Positions 43,506 to 52,777 are shown, counted from the stretch's first letter. The stretch is 64,000 bases of DNA from Haliscomenobacter sp040401995 (GCA_040401995.1 JBBANM010000005.1:60416-124415), one strand, 5' to 3'. Notes: generated by a model not told the origin, from the sequence alone. Numbers and translations: made by a program.

Positions 43506-44709
43506 ATATAAACCGACGCGCCAAAAGAGCGCCAATACTTAAGAACCCAGCTACAATCATCAGTCCAACCGGCAATCCGTAGGCCTTGGAAATCCAACCA
43601 ATAGCGGGCGGACCTACCAAAAAACCCAAAAAACTAAAGGTAGAAAACGTAGCCAAACCCGTAGCTGGCGGTACATCTGGCAAGCGCATGGATAGTTTAA
43701 ACAACATCGGCGCACCCAGCGAACAACCCAAGCCTAGCAACAAAAAACCCAGCCAACCAGAAGTAAGTGAGGTTCCAAAAACGGCCAACATCAACCCGCT
43801 GGCGCCAAGTAGCCCTCCAGCAAAAAGCAAGTTGCGCTCGCCAAAACGCGGGATGATGAGATCACCAGTAAAGCGAACTAGGGTCATGGCAAAAGTAAAG
43901 GCCACAAAACCCATCGCTGAAGCCGATGGCGAAGCATGGCGGTAATCACGTAAAAAAACGCCACTCCAGTCAAAGGCAGTACCTTCCGCAAACAAGGCGG
44001 TAAGTCCCACAACAATTAATATCGCCAATCGACGGTTGGGCAAGATGAACCCTTTTTGAGTTCCTTCTTGCCGGGGGCGATCCTTGATGGTAAGCAAATG
44101 TGGTGCCGCCCAAGCCAATAACAGCAAAACTACCCCCGATGCAATCAAGATATGTACTCGCGGCGCAATGCCAGCTGCCAACAGTGCACTGGCAGTAGAA
44201 GAGCCAATCACGCCCCCCGTACTCCACATACCATGACAGCTCGCCAAAATGGAACGACCACCAAAAACCGGCGATTTTTCTTCGGTATAAGCATCCTCGG
44301 CAAACATTACGCAAGTGTTGAGCGATACGTTGAGCATCGCAAAATTAATACCCAACAAGATCAGACATAAGGTGAGTACCACCGTATTGGTAGCCCAAAT
44401 GGGCAAAGGGAGGAGAAAAGCGATGATGAATGTAGCGGCTACGGTTACACGCGCCGCGCCCCAGCGCCGCACGATCGCGCCTGCAAAGGGATTGACCAAT
44501 AATTGACCGATTGGTAACCCAAACAATACCAAACCCAAGGCGGCATCATCTAGCGCTAAGTGCGATTTTACATAGGGAATGTGCACCACCCAAGAAGCGA
44601 AACACCAACTGCAACAGGCAAACAATACCCCAATTGCTCGGGTGAGTGGGGTGCCCATAAAAGCCGAAATGAATGTCCACCATTTAGAAAGGGTCAACTC
44701 TTGTTCCAT
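43504..44709 (-). CDS. MFS transporter
   Basis: 401 residues, twelve hydrophobic helices in two halves. Resembles the YbjJ/fucose-permease-like branch: 'VLFACCSWCFASWVVHIPYVKSHLALDDAALGLVLFGLPIGQLL' at the N-terminus, the loop-2/3 motif 'NPFAGAIVRRWGAARVT', and 'LGCSLGAPMLFKLSMRLPDVPPATGLATFSTFSFLGFLVGPP' in the second half. Substrate cannot be deduced. Its stop codon overlaps the terminator stem shared with the purF-like gene. Confidence 0.88.
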   Translation of the reverse strand: MEQELTLSKWWTFISAFMGTPLTRAIGVLFACCSWCFASWVVHIPYVKSHLALDDAALGLVLFGLPIGQLLVNPFAGAIVRRWGAARVTVAATFIIAFLLPLPIWATNTVVLTLCLILLGINFAMLNVSLNTCVMFAEDAYTEEKSPVFGGRSILASCHGMWSTGGVIGSSTASALLAAGIAPRVHILIASGVVLLLLAWAAPHLLTIKDRPRQEGTQKGFILPNRRLAILIVVGLTALFAEGTAFDWSGVFLRDYRHASPSASAMGFVAFTFAMTLVRFTGDLIIPRFGERNLLFAGGLLGASGLMLAVFGTSLTSGWLGFLLLGLGCSLGAPMLFKLSMRLPDVPPATGLATFSTFSFLGFLVGPPAIGWISKAYGLPVGLMIVAGFLSIGALLARRFI

Positions 44710-44791
44710 TGTTTGGTATTTGCCGCAAAGCTAACAAATGAACCACAATGATAGAATTTCAAAATTGACCGTTACCAATGTTGGATTGACG

Positions 44792-45934
44792 CTATAAATT
44801 TTTCAATCGCAACCCGGCTGCCTCCAAGGTAGATTCTTTTTTGGCAAAACAAAGTCGGATGATGTTGTCGTTGCGCTGGTTATTGTAAAAAACCGAGACC
44901 GGAATAGCCGCTACGCCATGTTCCTTAGTCATGCGCTTTACAAATTCAGTATCGGGTTCTTTGCTGATGGCGCTGTAATCACACAACAGGAAATAAGTAC
45001 CCTCGCTAACGATGGGCTTAAGACGACTTCCTTCCAATAAGTCTAGGAAAAAATCGCGTTTGTGGTTGTAAAAAGTAGGTAGCCCCAAAAACTCATGCGG
45101 ATCTTCCAAATATTCTGCCAACGCATACTGCATCGGGGTATTGACGCAAAAAACATTGAATTGGTGTACTTTTCTAAATTCGGCGGTAAGTTCAGGTGGC
45201 GCTATGCAGTAACCAATTTTCCAACCGGTATTGTGAAACGTTTTTCCAAAAGAATACACCGCCAAAGTTCTTTTACGCAAATCCGGGAACAACAAGGCTG
45301 TTTGGTGTTTTTCGCCATCATAAACCAAGTGTTCATAGACTTCGTCGCTGAGTACTAAAATATCAGTACCATTTGTCAATTGCTCTAATTTACGGAGATC
45401 TTCCGCTTTGAGGGTCGTGCCGCTAGGGTTATTAGGGTTATTGATGATGATCATCCGAGTATGGACGTTGATCAGCTTTTTGAGTCGATCCCAGTCAATG
45501 GCAAATTGTGGCGGTTCCAACTCCATGGCTTTTGCCGTGCCCCCAAACAACTCGATTGTAGGTCGGTAGCAATCGTAGGCAGGTTCAAAAATAACCACCT
45601 CGTCGCCTGGCCGGATAAAAGTGCCAATGGCTGTAAAAATGGCTTGAGTAGCCCCGGCCGTAATCGTAATTTCCGATTGTGGATCAACTCCGATTCCGTA
45701 CAAGCCTTCTATCTTTTCGGCAATCCGCTCCCGCAAAATGGGCAAACCCGCCATGGGGGCATATTGATTATAACCCAGTTTTAGGTACTTGGTCACCAAA
45801 TCATTGAGCGTTTCTGAAGAAGGAAAATCGGGGAACCCCTGCGCTAGATTGATCGCATTATGCTCTTGAGCGAGCGCCGACATCACCGTGAAAATGGTGG
45901 TTCCAACCTTGGGTAACTTAGAAGAGATGTTCAT
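44792..45934 (-). CDS. Class I PLP aminotransferase, methionine-aminotransferase-like
   Basis: 380 residues. 'INLAQGFPDFPSSETL', 'YNQYAPMAGLPILRERIAEK', 'TITAGATQAIFTAIGTFI', 'INNPNNPSGTTL', 'LSDEVYEHLVYDGE' and the PLP-lysine site 'VYSFGKTFHNTGWKIGY' identify the YbdL/kynurenine-aminotransferase-like class I/II group, usually acting on methionine or aromatic amino acids with 2-oxo acids. Arg of the C-terminal carboxylate site in 'NIIRLCFAKKE' is kept. It lies 82 bp from the MFS gene and 96 bp from the pterin dehydratase, all leftward. Confidence 0.9.
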   Translation of the reverse strand: MNISSKLPKVGTTIFTVMSALAQEHNAINLAQGFPDFPSSETLNDLVTKYLKLGYNQYAPMAGLPILRERIAEKIEGLYGIGVDPQSEITITAGATQAIFTAIGTFIRPGDEVVIFEPAYDCYRPTIELFGGTAKAMELEPPQFAIDWDRLKKLINVHTRMIIINNPNNPSGTTLKAEDLRKLEQLTNGTDILVLSDEVYEHLVYDGEKHQTALLFPDLRKRTLAVYSFGKTFHNTGWKIGYCIAPPELTAEFRKVHQFNVFCVNTPMQYALAEYLEDPHEFLGLPTFYNHKRDFFLDLLEGSRLKPIVSEGTYFLLCDYSAISKEPDTEFVKRMTKEHGVAAIPVSVFYNNQRNDNIIRLCFAKKESTLEAAGLRLKNL

Positions 45935-46030
45935 TTAGCGTCAGTAAAATTTAATTTTTTCGAAAAAATGGGCGGTTCAGCGTAGGGTAAAACTGCTGTT
46001 GCTTGATTTGACTTGATGTTGTGAAAGCTT

Positions 46031-46276
46031 TTAAATGGCATATTTAGTAAAAATGCCGTCAATTGTGGCCGCTAATTTACGATCTTTTTCGGTAACTACA
46101 TTACCTACATCATGCGTACTTAATTGAATGCTCACTTTGTTCCAAACATTGCTCCATGCGGGATGGTGATTTTGTTTTTCGGCCTGAAAAGCCACCTCGG
46201 TCATAAAAGCAAAAGCTGCTACAAAATCCTTGAACACAAAAGTTGCTTGCAATTGATTATCCGTTTCTGTCCACAT
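46031..46276 (-). CDS. 4a-hydroxytetrahydrobiopterin dehydratase (PCD/DCoH)
   Basis: 81 residues with the pterin-carbinolamine dehydratase signature: 'FMTEVAFQAEKQNHHPAWSNVWNKVSIQLSTHDVG', including His37-His38-Pro39, and 'VTEKDRKLAATID'. It regenerates the pterin cofactor of aromatic amino-acid hydroxylases; no hydroxylase gene is in the window, and bacterial copies also occur with moco genes. A little shorter than the usual 95-105 residues because the N-terminal strand is brief (starts MWTETDNQLQATFVF). Leftward, next to the aminotransferase. Confidence 0.85.
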   Translation of the reverse strand: MWTETDNQLQATFVFKDFVAAFAFMTEVAFQAEKQNHHPAWSNVWNKVSIQLSTHDVGNVVTEKDRKLAATIDGIFTKYAI

Positions 46277-46447
46277 CTTTCTTGGGTCTTGTCAATTTTA
46301 AAAAAAATTCCGATTTTACCTGAATTGTTCAAGAATTCAGTGAAAAATTGATTTTAGCTTGGAGCTTGTTCAGTAGACTTGTGCGCAACAAGTTTATCCT
46401 ATAGATTTTAACGGGCTGTAAATCTAAACAGAATCTTTCCAATATAT

Positions 46448-46463
46448 CCAAACACACTCTAAA
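46448..46463. repeat. Solo copy of the MITE-like terminal repeat
   Basis: 16 nt (ccaaacacactctaaa) identical to 38532-38547, the right end of the 161-bp element. The partner end is not found within 200 bp, so this is a relic or a chance match of a short word. Confidence 0.35.
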
Positions 46464-46500
46464 GTCCTTACTCATTGTAGTCTATTTCAACTCAAAACTT

Positions 46501-47595
46501 GTGAATAAAGAATCTGCCAACGTTTTACCTGCTGAAAAAACTGAATTGCCCCGCTCAGTCAGGCTCTCCCGAATCATTTTACCCATGATACTCGGAGCGA
46601 GCGCCATTGTTTATTTGTTTTGGCGACAATTTGATCCGCAGGAATTTGCGGCCATCCATTGGAGCGCCCATACGTTTACCTGGATCTTTATTGGGGTGTT
46701 GACTGCCGTTACGCGCGATGTAGCCTACGCCACCCGGCTACGGGTGCTCACCAATCGCGAGTTTTCATGGTGGAAATGTTTTGAAATCATCATCATCTGG
46801 GAGTTTAGTTCGGCGGTATCTCCTACTAGCATTGGCGGTTCGGCGGTGGCGTTTTTTATTTTGGCACAAGAAAAAATGCCGATGGCGCGCACCATCACCA
46901 TTGTGTTATACACCATTGTGCTCGACAGCTTGTTCATGCTGGTTACTTTGCCAATTTTGTTTGCGGTTTTTGGTTACGACATCATGCGCCCAGGAGCACA
47001 TACATTTGCCGATACCGGCGGTTGGGGCTATTATTTCCTCACGTTTTATGGCATCAAGCTGGGGTATGCCATCGTGTTTTTTTATGGCTTGTTTATCAAT
47101 CCGCAGCAGTTGCGACGTTTTTTGGGCTGGCTTACCAACAATTGGCTGCTGCGCCGTATCCATGTTGGCGCGGTCAAACTTGGCGATGACTTATTAATTG
47201 CTTCGCAAGGGCTCTGGGGACAACCCTGGCAGTATCACCTCCAAGCGGCGATGGCTACGGCCACCGCCTGGGTTTTTCGTTTTTTACTAATCAGTTGTTT
47301 GATCATCGCCTTCGTTCCTACTTTGCCGCTCACTTTTACTGCGCAATTTGAATTGTACGCCCGTTTGCAAACCATGTATTTTATGATCATGTTTAGCCCC
47401 ACTCCAGGCGGCGCGGGGTTAATTGAATTATTGTTTGGCGGTTTTTTGACCGATTACATCAGTTCCCCAACTATATCAACGGTGGTATCCACCATCTGGC
47501 GATTGTTGTCGTACTACTTGTATTTATTGGCAGGCGCTTTGGTTATTCCCAATTGGTTGCGCAATCGGACGATAAAAACGGAAAAAGCCGAATGA
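46501..47595 (+). CDS. LPG-synthase/flippase-like membrane protein (UPF0104 type)
   Basis: 364 residues with about eight membrane helices, matching the lysylphosphatidylglycerol synthase TM-region/'flippase-like' family: 'SRIILPMILGASAIVYLFW', 'VAYATRLRVLTNREFSWWKCFEIIIIWEFSSAVSPTSIGGSAVAFFIL' (characteristic SPTSIGG), and 'YFMIMFSPTPGGAGLIELLFGGFL'. Bacteroidota members are thought to take part in lipid or glycolipid transport; no catalytic domain is attached. The start is GTG. The stop codon lies within the stem of the following terminator. Confidence 0.88.
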   Translation: MNKESANVLPAEKTELPRSVRLSRIILPMILGASAIVYLFWRQFDPQEFAAIHWSAHTFTWIFIGVLTAVTRDVAYATRLRVLTNREFSWWKCFEIIIIWEFSSAVSPTSIGGSAVAFFILAQEKMPMARTITIVLYTIVLDSLFMLVTLPILFAVFGYDIMRPGAHTFADTGGWGYYFLTFYGIKLGYAIVFFYGLFINPQQLRRFLGWLTNNWLLRRIHVGAVKLGDDLLIASQGLWGQPWQYHLQAAMATATAWVFRFLLISCLIIAFVPTLPLTFTAQFELYARLQTMYFMIMFSPTPGGAGLIELLFGGFLTDYISSPTISTVVSTIWRLLSYYLYLLAGALVIPNWLRNRTIKTEKAE

Positions 47596-47624
47596 GCATG
47601 TTATTCTATGCTCATTCGGCTTTT
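47583..47624. terminator. Bidirectional terminator overlapping a stop codon
   Basis: Perfect 17-bp stem: aaaagccgaatgagcat (47583-47599) with 47608-47624, 8-nt loop. The TGA stop of the UPF0104-type gene (47593-47595) is inside the left arm. Shared with the convergent S41 peptidase gene. Confidence 0.9.
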
Positions 47625-47646
47625 CGGAAATAAAAAAAATAAGGTG

Positions 47647-49278
47647 CTACTTCCCAAGCGCTTGGCGGTATTTTTCTGGATTTTTGATCATCTGAATGGC
47701 TTCTTCCACTTCAGAGTCACGCAGCAAACCCATTTTTATTTTACCCGTCGCATAATAATACCGACCGGCAATTTCTTTTTCAATCAGTTTGGTGATCACC
47801 TCTTTGTTTTTGACGATCAAGTCCAATTGTGCTTTTTGCAAGTTGTCTTCCAAGGTGTTGATGCCGGCAAGGGTGTATCCTTCCTCGGTAACTTTGGTTT
47901 TGAATTGCTCCAATAACTTTTCACTTTCAGTACGGAAGACAGTGTTTTCCTGTTGGACAAAAGCCAAAAATGCCGGAAACTCGGTGAATTTAAACTTATC
48001 CACTTCCGGTATCGTCGGTTTGTTTTTGCAGAACTCCGTCACATATCGGAAAATCAAATCCTGATCTTGTAGCACTTTGATAACTGGAATATTAGAAGGT
48101 GAAGGCACTTTCACATCCGGCAACACCCCGCCGCCATCTAATACCACTCTACCATTGCGGGTTTTGAAAGCATTCCGGCGACTGTCGGCAATTTCAACGG
48201 GCTCGCCATTTTTGTATTCTACGCTTTGGATGCACCGACCGCTAGGGATATAGTACTTGGCAGTGGTTAATTTTAAACGTGAGTTGTACCCTACATCGGT
48301 GGTGTTTTGTACCAATCCCTTGCCATAAGAACGCTGCCCTAGCAACACGCCGCGGTCATAATCTTGAATCACGCCGCTCACGATTTCCGAAGCCGATGCC
48401 GAATTTTTATCAATAAGCACGGTAAGTGGAAGATCGGTAGTAACCGGGTTATTGTTGGTGCGGTAGCTGTGGAAATTTTCTTTAAGTTTGCCCTTGGTGG
48501 TCACCACCAGTTCTGCTTTGGGGATAAAAACATTGCACAAATTCACCGCTTCCAGCAACAAACCACCGCCATTACCGCGCAAATCAAGGATGATGCCTTT
48601 CAGTTCTGGTTTTTGCTGGCGTAGATCACGAATGGCGTCGCCCACGTTTTTTCCAGCATTTTGGCTAAATGTAGACAACGAAACATAAGCAATATCGCCA
48701 TCCACCAAACCAGAATAGGGCACATTGGGTACTTCCAGCTCTTCACGAGTGATTTTCACTTTCACCGGATTGGTTTGCCCGGGGCGAATGAGGCTAAGCT
48801 CTACACTGGTACCCTGGGCGCCACGCAAAAAATAATCGATCTCATCGCCGCTTTTGCCCTTGGTGTCTTTGCCGTCGATGGCCATAATCTGGTCGCCTAC
48901 TTTGATGCCGGCTTTGTCACCTGGTTGTTTTTCGTAAAGTTCGGTGATCGTAACATAATCACCGATTTTTTTAAATTCCACGCCCACGCCGTTGAACGTA
49001 CCTTCCCGCAGGAGGCGGTAGCGCTCAATGTCCGATTCTGGAATGTAATTGGTAAAAGGATCGAGGTTGTTGAGCATGGCATCAACGCCGTCGCGCATCA
49101 CTTTACCAGGATCGAGTTCATCTACATAATCAGCATTGAGCTCTTTGTAGACATTGGCAAAAATTTCCAGGTTTTTGCTGATTTCAAATTCCTGCTTGGT
49201 GCTTGGATAGTTAGTAAAAGCAATGCTTAGCAGAGTGAAGGGTAAAATCCAAAGAGATATTTTTAAAATCCGTTTCAT
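47647..49278 (-). CDS. S41 family carboxy-terminal processing peptidase (CtpA-like)
   Basis: 543 residues. Signal peptide or anchor 'MKRILKISLWILPFTLLSIAF', a helical N-terminus with 'LDPFTNYIPESDIERYRLLREG', a PDZ domain (about 85-170, 'YEKQPGDKAGIKVGDQIMAIDG'), and the S41 core 'LRGNGGGLLLEAVNLC' with catalytic Ser in 'DKNSASASEIVSG' and Lys in 'GQRSYGKGLVQ'. It trims C-termini of periplasmic proteins. A C-terminal helical extension of about 150 residues is usual in Bacteroidota. Monocistronic with a shared terminator. Confidence 0.93.
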   Translation of the reverse strand: MKRILKISLWILPFTLLSIAFTNYPSTKQEFEISKNLEIFANVYKELNADYVDELDPGKVMRDGVDAMLNNLDPFTNYIPESDIERYRLLREGTFNGVGVEFKKIGDYVTITELYEKQPGDKAGIKVGDQIMAIDGKDTKGKSGDEIDYFLRGAQGTSVELSLIRPGQTNPVKVKITREELEVPNVPYSGLVDGDIAYVSLSTFSQNAGKNVGDAIRDLRQQKPELKGIILDLRGNGGGLLLEAVNLCNVFIPKAELVVTTKGKLKENFHSYRTNNNPVTTDLPLTVLIDKNSASASEIVSGVIQDYDRGVLLGQRSYGKGLVQNTTDVGYNSRLKLTTAKYYIPSGRCIQSVEYKNGEPVEIADSRRNAFKTRNGRVVLDGGGVLPDVKVPSPSNIPVIKVLQDQDLIFRYVTEFCKNKPTIPEVDKFKFTEFPAFLAFVQQENTVFRTESEKLLEQFKTKVTEEGYTLAGINTLEDNLQKAQLDLIVKNKEVITKLIEKEIAGRYYYATGKIKMGLLRDSEVEEAIQMIKNPEKYRQALGK

Positions 49279-49365
49279 GGTATTTTTTTTGATTTACTTT
49301 CAAAGGACAAGACTTTTCCTTGAAAAGTTGTGGTAAGTTAAAAACGTTTTGTGCAATCAGCGTGC

Positions 49366-50130
49366 TTATTGCATTAAAAACGCTTGAACCAGTTGCAACA
49401 GTGCCTCGGGCGCCTCGGCATGTACCCAGTGCCCCGAATTCGGAATAGTTTCAAGTTTTGCCGCAGGGAAGTATTGCAACACCATTGGCCAGTCGCTATC
49501 GAGCACATAATCCGATTGTCCGCCGCGAATAAAAAGCGTGGGGCCTGAAAAAACGCCAGTAGCGATGGGAGCCTCCAATATTTTAGGGTAATCCCGAAAA
49601 ATCACCGGCAAATTCATTTTCCATTCAAAACCGCCGTCTAGGCTTCGCGAAAGGCTTTTGAGTAAAAACTGCCGCGTGGAATAAGCAGGTACATTTTTTT
49701 CCAAAATGGCCTCGGCTTCCTGGCGGGTTTTTAAGGTTTTTAAATCAATGGAAAAAAGCCCTTCAAAAATTTCATTGTGCCCTGGCGGATATGTTTTTGG
49801 CGCAATATCAACAGCAATCAATTTATCCACCATTTCGGGATAAGTCAAGGCGAATTCCATCGCCGTTTTTCCACCCATCGAATGCCCCAAAATATGCGCT
49901 TTGTAAATCCAATTTTGCTCCATGAACTCCAGCAGATCCTCGACCATAGTGGGGTAATCAATGTGATCGGAATGTGGCGACCGACCATGATCACGGGCAT
50001 CGAAGAGGTACACCAAAAAATGTTCTGCCAATTGCTTGGCGTGGGTCTGCCAATTGTCGAGCGTGCCAAACAAGCCATGTAAAATGATCAATGGCTGTCC
50101 TTGACCGTAGGATTTAAAATTGAGTTGCAT
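49366..50130 (-). CDS. Alpha/beta hydrolase, YbfF-like esterase
   Basis: 254 residues. 'LIILHGLFGTLDNWQTHAKQLAEHF' is the oxyanion region, the nucleophile is Ser84 in 'LGHSMGGKTAMEF', the acid is in 'FIRGGQSDYVLD' and the His is His234 in 'NSGHWVHAEAPEALLQ'. This is the pattern of the small acyl-CoA/short-ester hydrolase YbfF. Cytoplasmic, no signal peptide. It is followed upstream in transcription by the CrtA-like gene, 9 bp away, and the two probably form one leftward unit. Confidence 0.9.
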   Translation of the reverse strand: MQLNFKSYGQGQPLIILHGLFGTLDNWQTHAKQLAEHFLVYLFDARDHGRSPHSDHIDYPTMVEDLLEFMEQNWIYKAHILGHSMGGKTAMEFALTYPEMVDKLIAVDIAPKTYPPGHNEIFEGLFSIDLKTLKTRQEAEAILEKNVPAYSTRQFLLKSLSRSLDGGFEWKMNLPVIFRDYPKILEAPIATGVFSGPTLFIRGGQSDYVLDSDWPMVLQYFPAAKLETIPNSGHWVHAEAPEALLQLVQAFLMQ

Positions 50131-50139
50131 TCGCGTAGT

Positions 50140-50868
50140 TTAGGGCGTTTGTGGGTGCAAAAATTGCAATTTTTCCTGGCCTCCCCAAGTACCTTCGCTG
50201 TCGAATGGATGAAACCGGGCAAATAATTCCTCTTTGTACCAGCCCAGTTCGCGAGTTTTGCGGATTACGTTGCTGTGAAAAGGACTTTTGTAGGCATAAG
50301 CTTGCATCTCCTTGCTGTTTGTCCAAAGGCTAAACGTAGCTTGTTGGATCAAGGGCAATTCGCCAATACCTACTGAAAAAAGCAAGCCCGACTGGTGTTC
50401 GGCCCACATGGCTTTGCTCACCCTGGGCACATAGCTCCAAAAATGCCACAAGCGACTGGCGCGAATGGTGGCACGAGTCAGCACCGCAACTGGAAGATCT
50501 TCATTGAATTCCGTAGTAATTTCAAAGGGGACTTGCTGATCCCAGTTGCCGTGTACTTTGAAAGATTGCAGGTAAATGGTCCAGATTTCTTCCGTGTGGG
50601 TGCGAAATTCAGCCATCAACTCGTGTTGGGCAAAAAAATCGCGGGCATTTTTTTCTTCATCCCATACCCCAATCAACCCGTATACCCCAAAATTGGGCCA
50701 AATGCTAAAACCATTGCCGTTGCCGCTACCCACCATTTTGTAAAACTGCAACCCAGAAATACCGGCTAGCCGCGTAGGCGCCAATCCCATTTGTTTGAAT
50801 CCCCACCAACAATTGGCACGACCTTGGTAGCGAAAAAAAGAAACTGTAACAATTTGTGATTTTAACAT
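50140..50868 (-). CDS. Spheroidene monooxygenase (CrtA)-like protein
   Basis: 242 residues from ATG 50868 (MLKSQIVTVSFFRYQG); six more codons are available upstream. CrtA-family features: 'VTVSFFRYQGRANCWWGFKQMG', 'FYKMVGSGNGNGFSIWPNFGVYGLIGVWDEE', 'VLTRATIRASRLWHFWSYVP' and 'ATFSLWTNSKEMQAYAYKSPFHSNVIRKT'. CrtA introduces 2-keto groups into acyclic carotenoids in phototrophs. No crt genes are nearby; non-phototrophic Bacteroidota often carry such homologues, so the substrate may be another carotenoid or something else. Co-directional with the YbfF-like esterase (9 bp). Confidence 0.8.
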   Translation of the reverse strand: MLKSQIVTVSFFRYQGRANCWWGFKQMGLAPTRLAGISGLQFYKMVGSGNGNGFSIWPNFGVYGLIGVWDEEKNARDFFAQHELMAEFRTHTEEIWTIYLQSFKVHGNWDQQVPFEITTEFNEDLPVAVLTRATIRASRLWHFWSYVPRVSKAMWAEHQSGLLFSVGIGELPLIQQATFSLWTNSKEMQAYAYKSPFHSNVIRKTRELGWYKEELFARFHPFDSEGTWGGQEKLQFLHPQTP

Positions 50869-51106
50869 TATGACAAATAGCTTCAAGTTAAACGAATTGA
50901 TACGCAGTGGCGCCGGGGTAGTTCTCCGCCCAATAATTTGCCGCCCCGGTAAACAGAAAACAAATCCTTGAATATGAACAAGCTCTAAACGCCTCGATGC
51001 TGAAACAACAGCAAAAAGGAATAGTTTGTAGTGAGTTGTTGTATTTAAATAATACTAATTCAAGAAAATTGGAGTTATTTTTACGAACCAAAATGCCGTT
51101 GTTGCA

Positions 51107-52747
51107 ATGAAGAAGCCCATACTTTTAATATACGCGTTTTTTTTCATCGTTTTTGCCGCTAATGGACAAACGGTTCCGGAATTAGAAAAGCAGCTGCAGG
51201 AAGCCGTCAGCTTTGAAGCAAAAGTATCTGCCAACCTGGCCTTGTCCCAAGTAGTAACGGCCAGCGATCCCAAAAAAGCGCTAGATTATGCCAAAACGGC
51301 CAATCGGCTTTCTTTGGATAATGGTAACAAAGCCTTAGCTGCGCAATCGGCTTTGCAAGTCGCCACAGTTTATGAAAAAATAAAAGACGAGCGCAACCAA
51401 GAAGTTTGGCTCAAAACCACTTCCACCTACGCCAAAGAAGCAGGCGATATGCAATTGCTGGTTACCAGCGTGGAGCGTAGAAGTCGCTTGGCAACGCGTG
51501 ATCAAAACTACCGCCGCGCTTACGAAATCAACCAAGAAGCTTTTCAGTTTTTTAGCCAAAAAGGCAATAGCATCGGCGATTTGGAAAACCGCTATGCCAC
51601 GCAGCGCGCCAACCTAGAACGCGAAAAACGCGCCCTCCAAAAAGAGCGCGATCTCCTGCAAGCTGATATTGATTTGCTCCTCTCCGATCGCAACCAAACG
51701 GTGGAAGACAATACCGTATTGACAACCCGCCAAAAAGAACTCGAAACCCAAAAAAAGGAAGTAGAGCAGGAAGTAACCCGCAAAGACGAAGACATTGCGG
51801 CAATTTCTGAAGAGAAAAAACAAGCAGTAGAACTCGCCAAAGTGAAAGAAGGCGAAGTAAAAGAACTCTCGCGGGATACATTGGAAAAACGCTACCTCCT
51901 CGAAACGGCACAAAATAAATTGATGGCCGAGCAGATGAAAGTAGAGGAACAAAATAACTTGGTGCGTTTGGCGGGGGTGTCGTCGGCGGTTTTACTGTTG
52001 CTGGCGATGTTGTTGTATGGCCGTTACCGTGCTAAGCGCCGTTCCGCCAAATCTTTGGAGGAGAAAAATGGCATCATCGAAGCGGAACGCAAGCGCTCAG
52101 ATGAATTGCTACTGAACATTTTGCCCAAATCCATTGCCGAAGAATTGAAAACCGAAGGCAAGGCGCGCGCGCGTCGCTTTGAGCAAGTCTCGGTATTGTT
52201 TACGGATTTTGTCAATTTTACGCGTATTTCGGAGCAATTGGCGCCCGAGGAATTAGTGGAAGAACTGGATAAATGTTTCAAAGCTTTTGACTACATCATT
52301 GGTCAATACCCCGATATTGAAAAAATAAAAACCATCGGCGACGCGTACATGTGCGCCAGTGGTTTGTCGGATCGCAAAACCATGCCTTATACCATAGTGC
52401 AAGCGGCTTTAGACATCCAAAATTATTTGCTGGAATACAAAGAATTGCGCATTCGCCAGGGCAAACCGTTTTTTGAAGCGCGCATTGGCATCCATACCGG
52501 ACACGTAGTTGCCGGGGTAGTGGGTTCGAAAAAATTTGTGTACGACATTTGGGGCGACACGGTCAATACTGCCGCACGGGTAGAATCCAATGGCGAAGCA
52601 GGCCAAGTCAACATCTCCGAAGAAACTTATAAATTGGTGAAATACCGATTTGATTGTTTGCCCCGCGGAAAAATGCCGGCTAAAAACAAAGGCGAGATCG
52701 ACATGTATTTTGTTAAAAAAGCATTGGCCGGGGCAACTGTTTCGTAG
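51107..52747 (+). CDS. Membrane-bound class III adenylate cyclase with coiled-coil stalk
   Basis: 546 residues. Signal peptide 'MKKPILLIYAFFFIVFAANG', an extracytoplasmic helical region with weak TPR character (about 25-140, 'KKALDYAKTANRLSLDNGNKALAAQSAL'), a long charged coiled coil (about 150-285), one transmembrane helix ('LAGVSSAVLLLLAMLLYG'), then a cytosolic class III cyclase. Metal-binding Asp residues are in 'LFTDFVNFTR' and 'IKTIGDAYMC'; Lys in 'EKIKTIGD' and Asp in 'YDIWGDTVNTAARVES' indicate ATP rather than GTP specificity; Asn and Arg of NTAARVES are present. Predicted sensor making cAMP. Monocistronic. Confidence 0.88.
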   Translation: MKKPILLIYAFFFIVFAANGQTVPELEKQLQEAVSFEAKVSANLALSQVVTASDPKKALDYAKTANRLSLDNGNKALAAQSALQVATVYEKIKDERNQEVWLKTTSTYAKEAGDMQLLVTSVERRSRLATRDQNYRRAYEINQEAFQFFSQKGNSIGDLENRYATQRANLEREKRALQKERDLLQADIDLLLSDRNQTVEDNTVLTTRQKELETQKKEVEQEVTRKDEDIAAISEEKKQAVELAKVKEGEVKELSRDTLEKRYLLETAQNKLMAEQMKVEEQNNLVRLAGVSSAVLLLLAMLLYGRYRAKRRSAKSLEEKNGIIEAERKRSDELLLNILPKSIAEELKTEGKARARRFEQVSVLFTDFVNFTRISEQLAPEELVEELDKCFKAFDYIIGQYPDIEKIKTIGDAYMCASGLSDRKTMPYTIVQAALDIQNYLLEYKELRIRQGKPFFEARIGIHTGHVVAGVVGSKKFVYDIWGDTVNTAARVESNGEAGQVNISEETYKLVKYRFDCLPRGKMPAKNKGEIDMYFVKKALAGATVS

Positions 52748-52777
52748 AAATGCAGACACTGTTTTTTGAACAAATTG

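Noticed and set aside
48661..49230. 189-codon open frame on the plus strand inside the S41 peptidase gene
   Set aside because: Antisense shadow of a clear CtpA-type gene; the translation has no recognisable motif.
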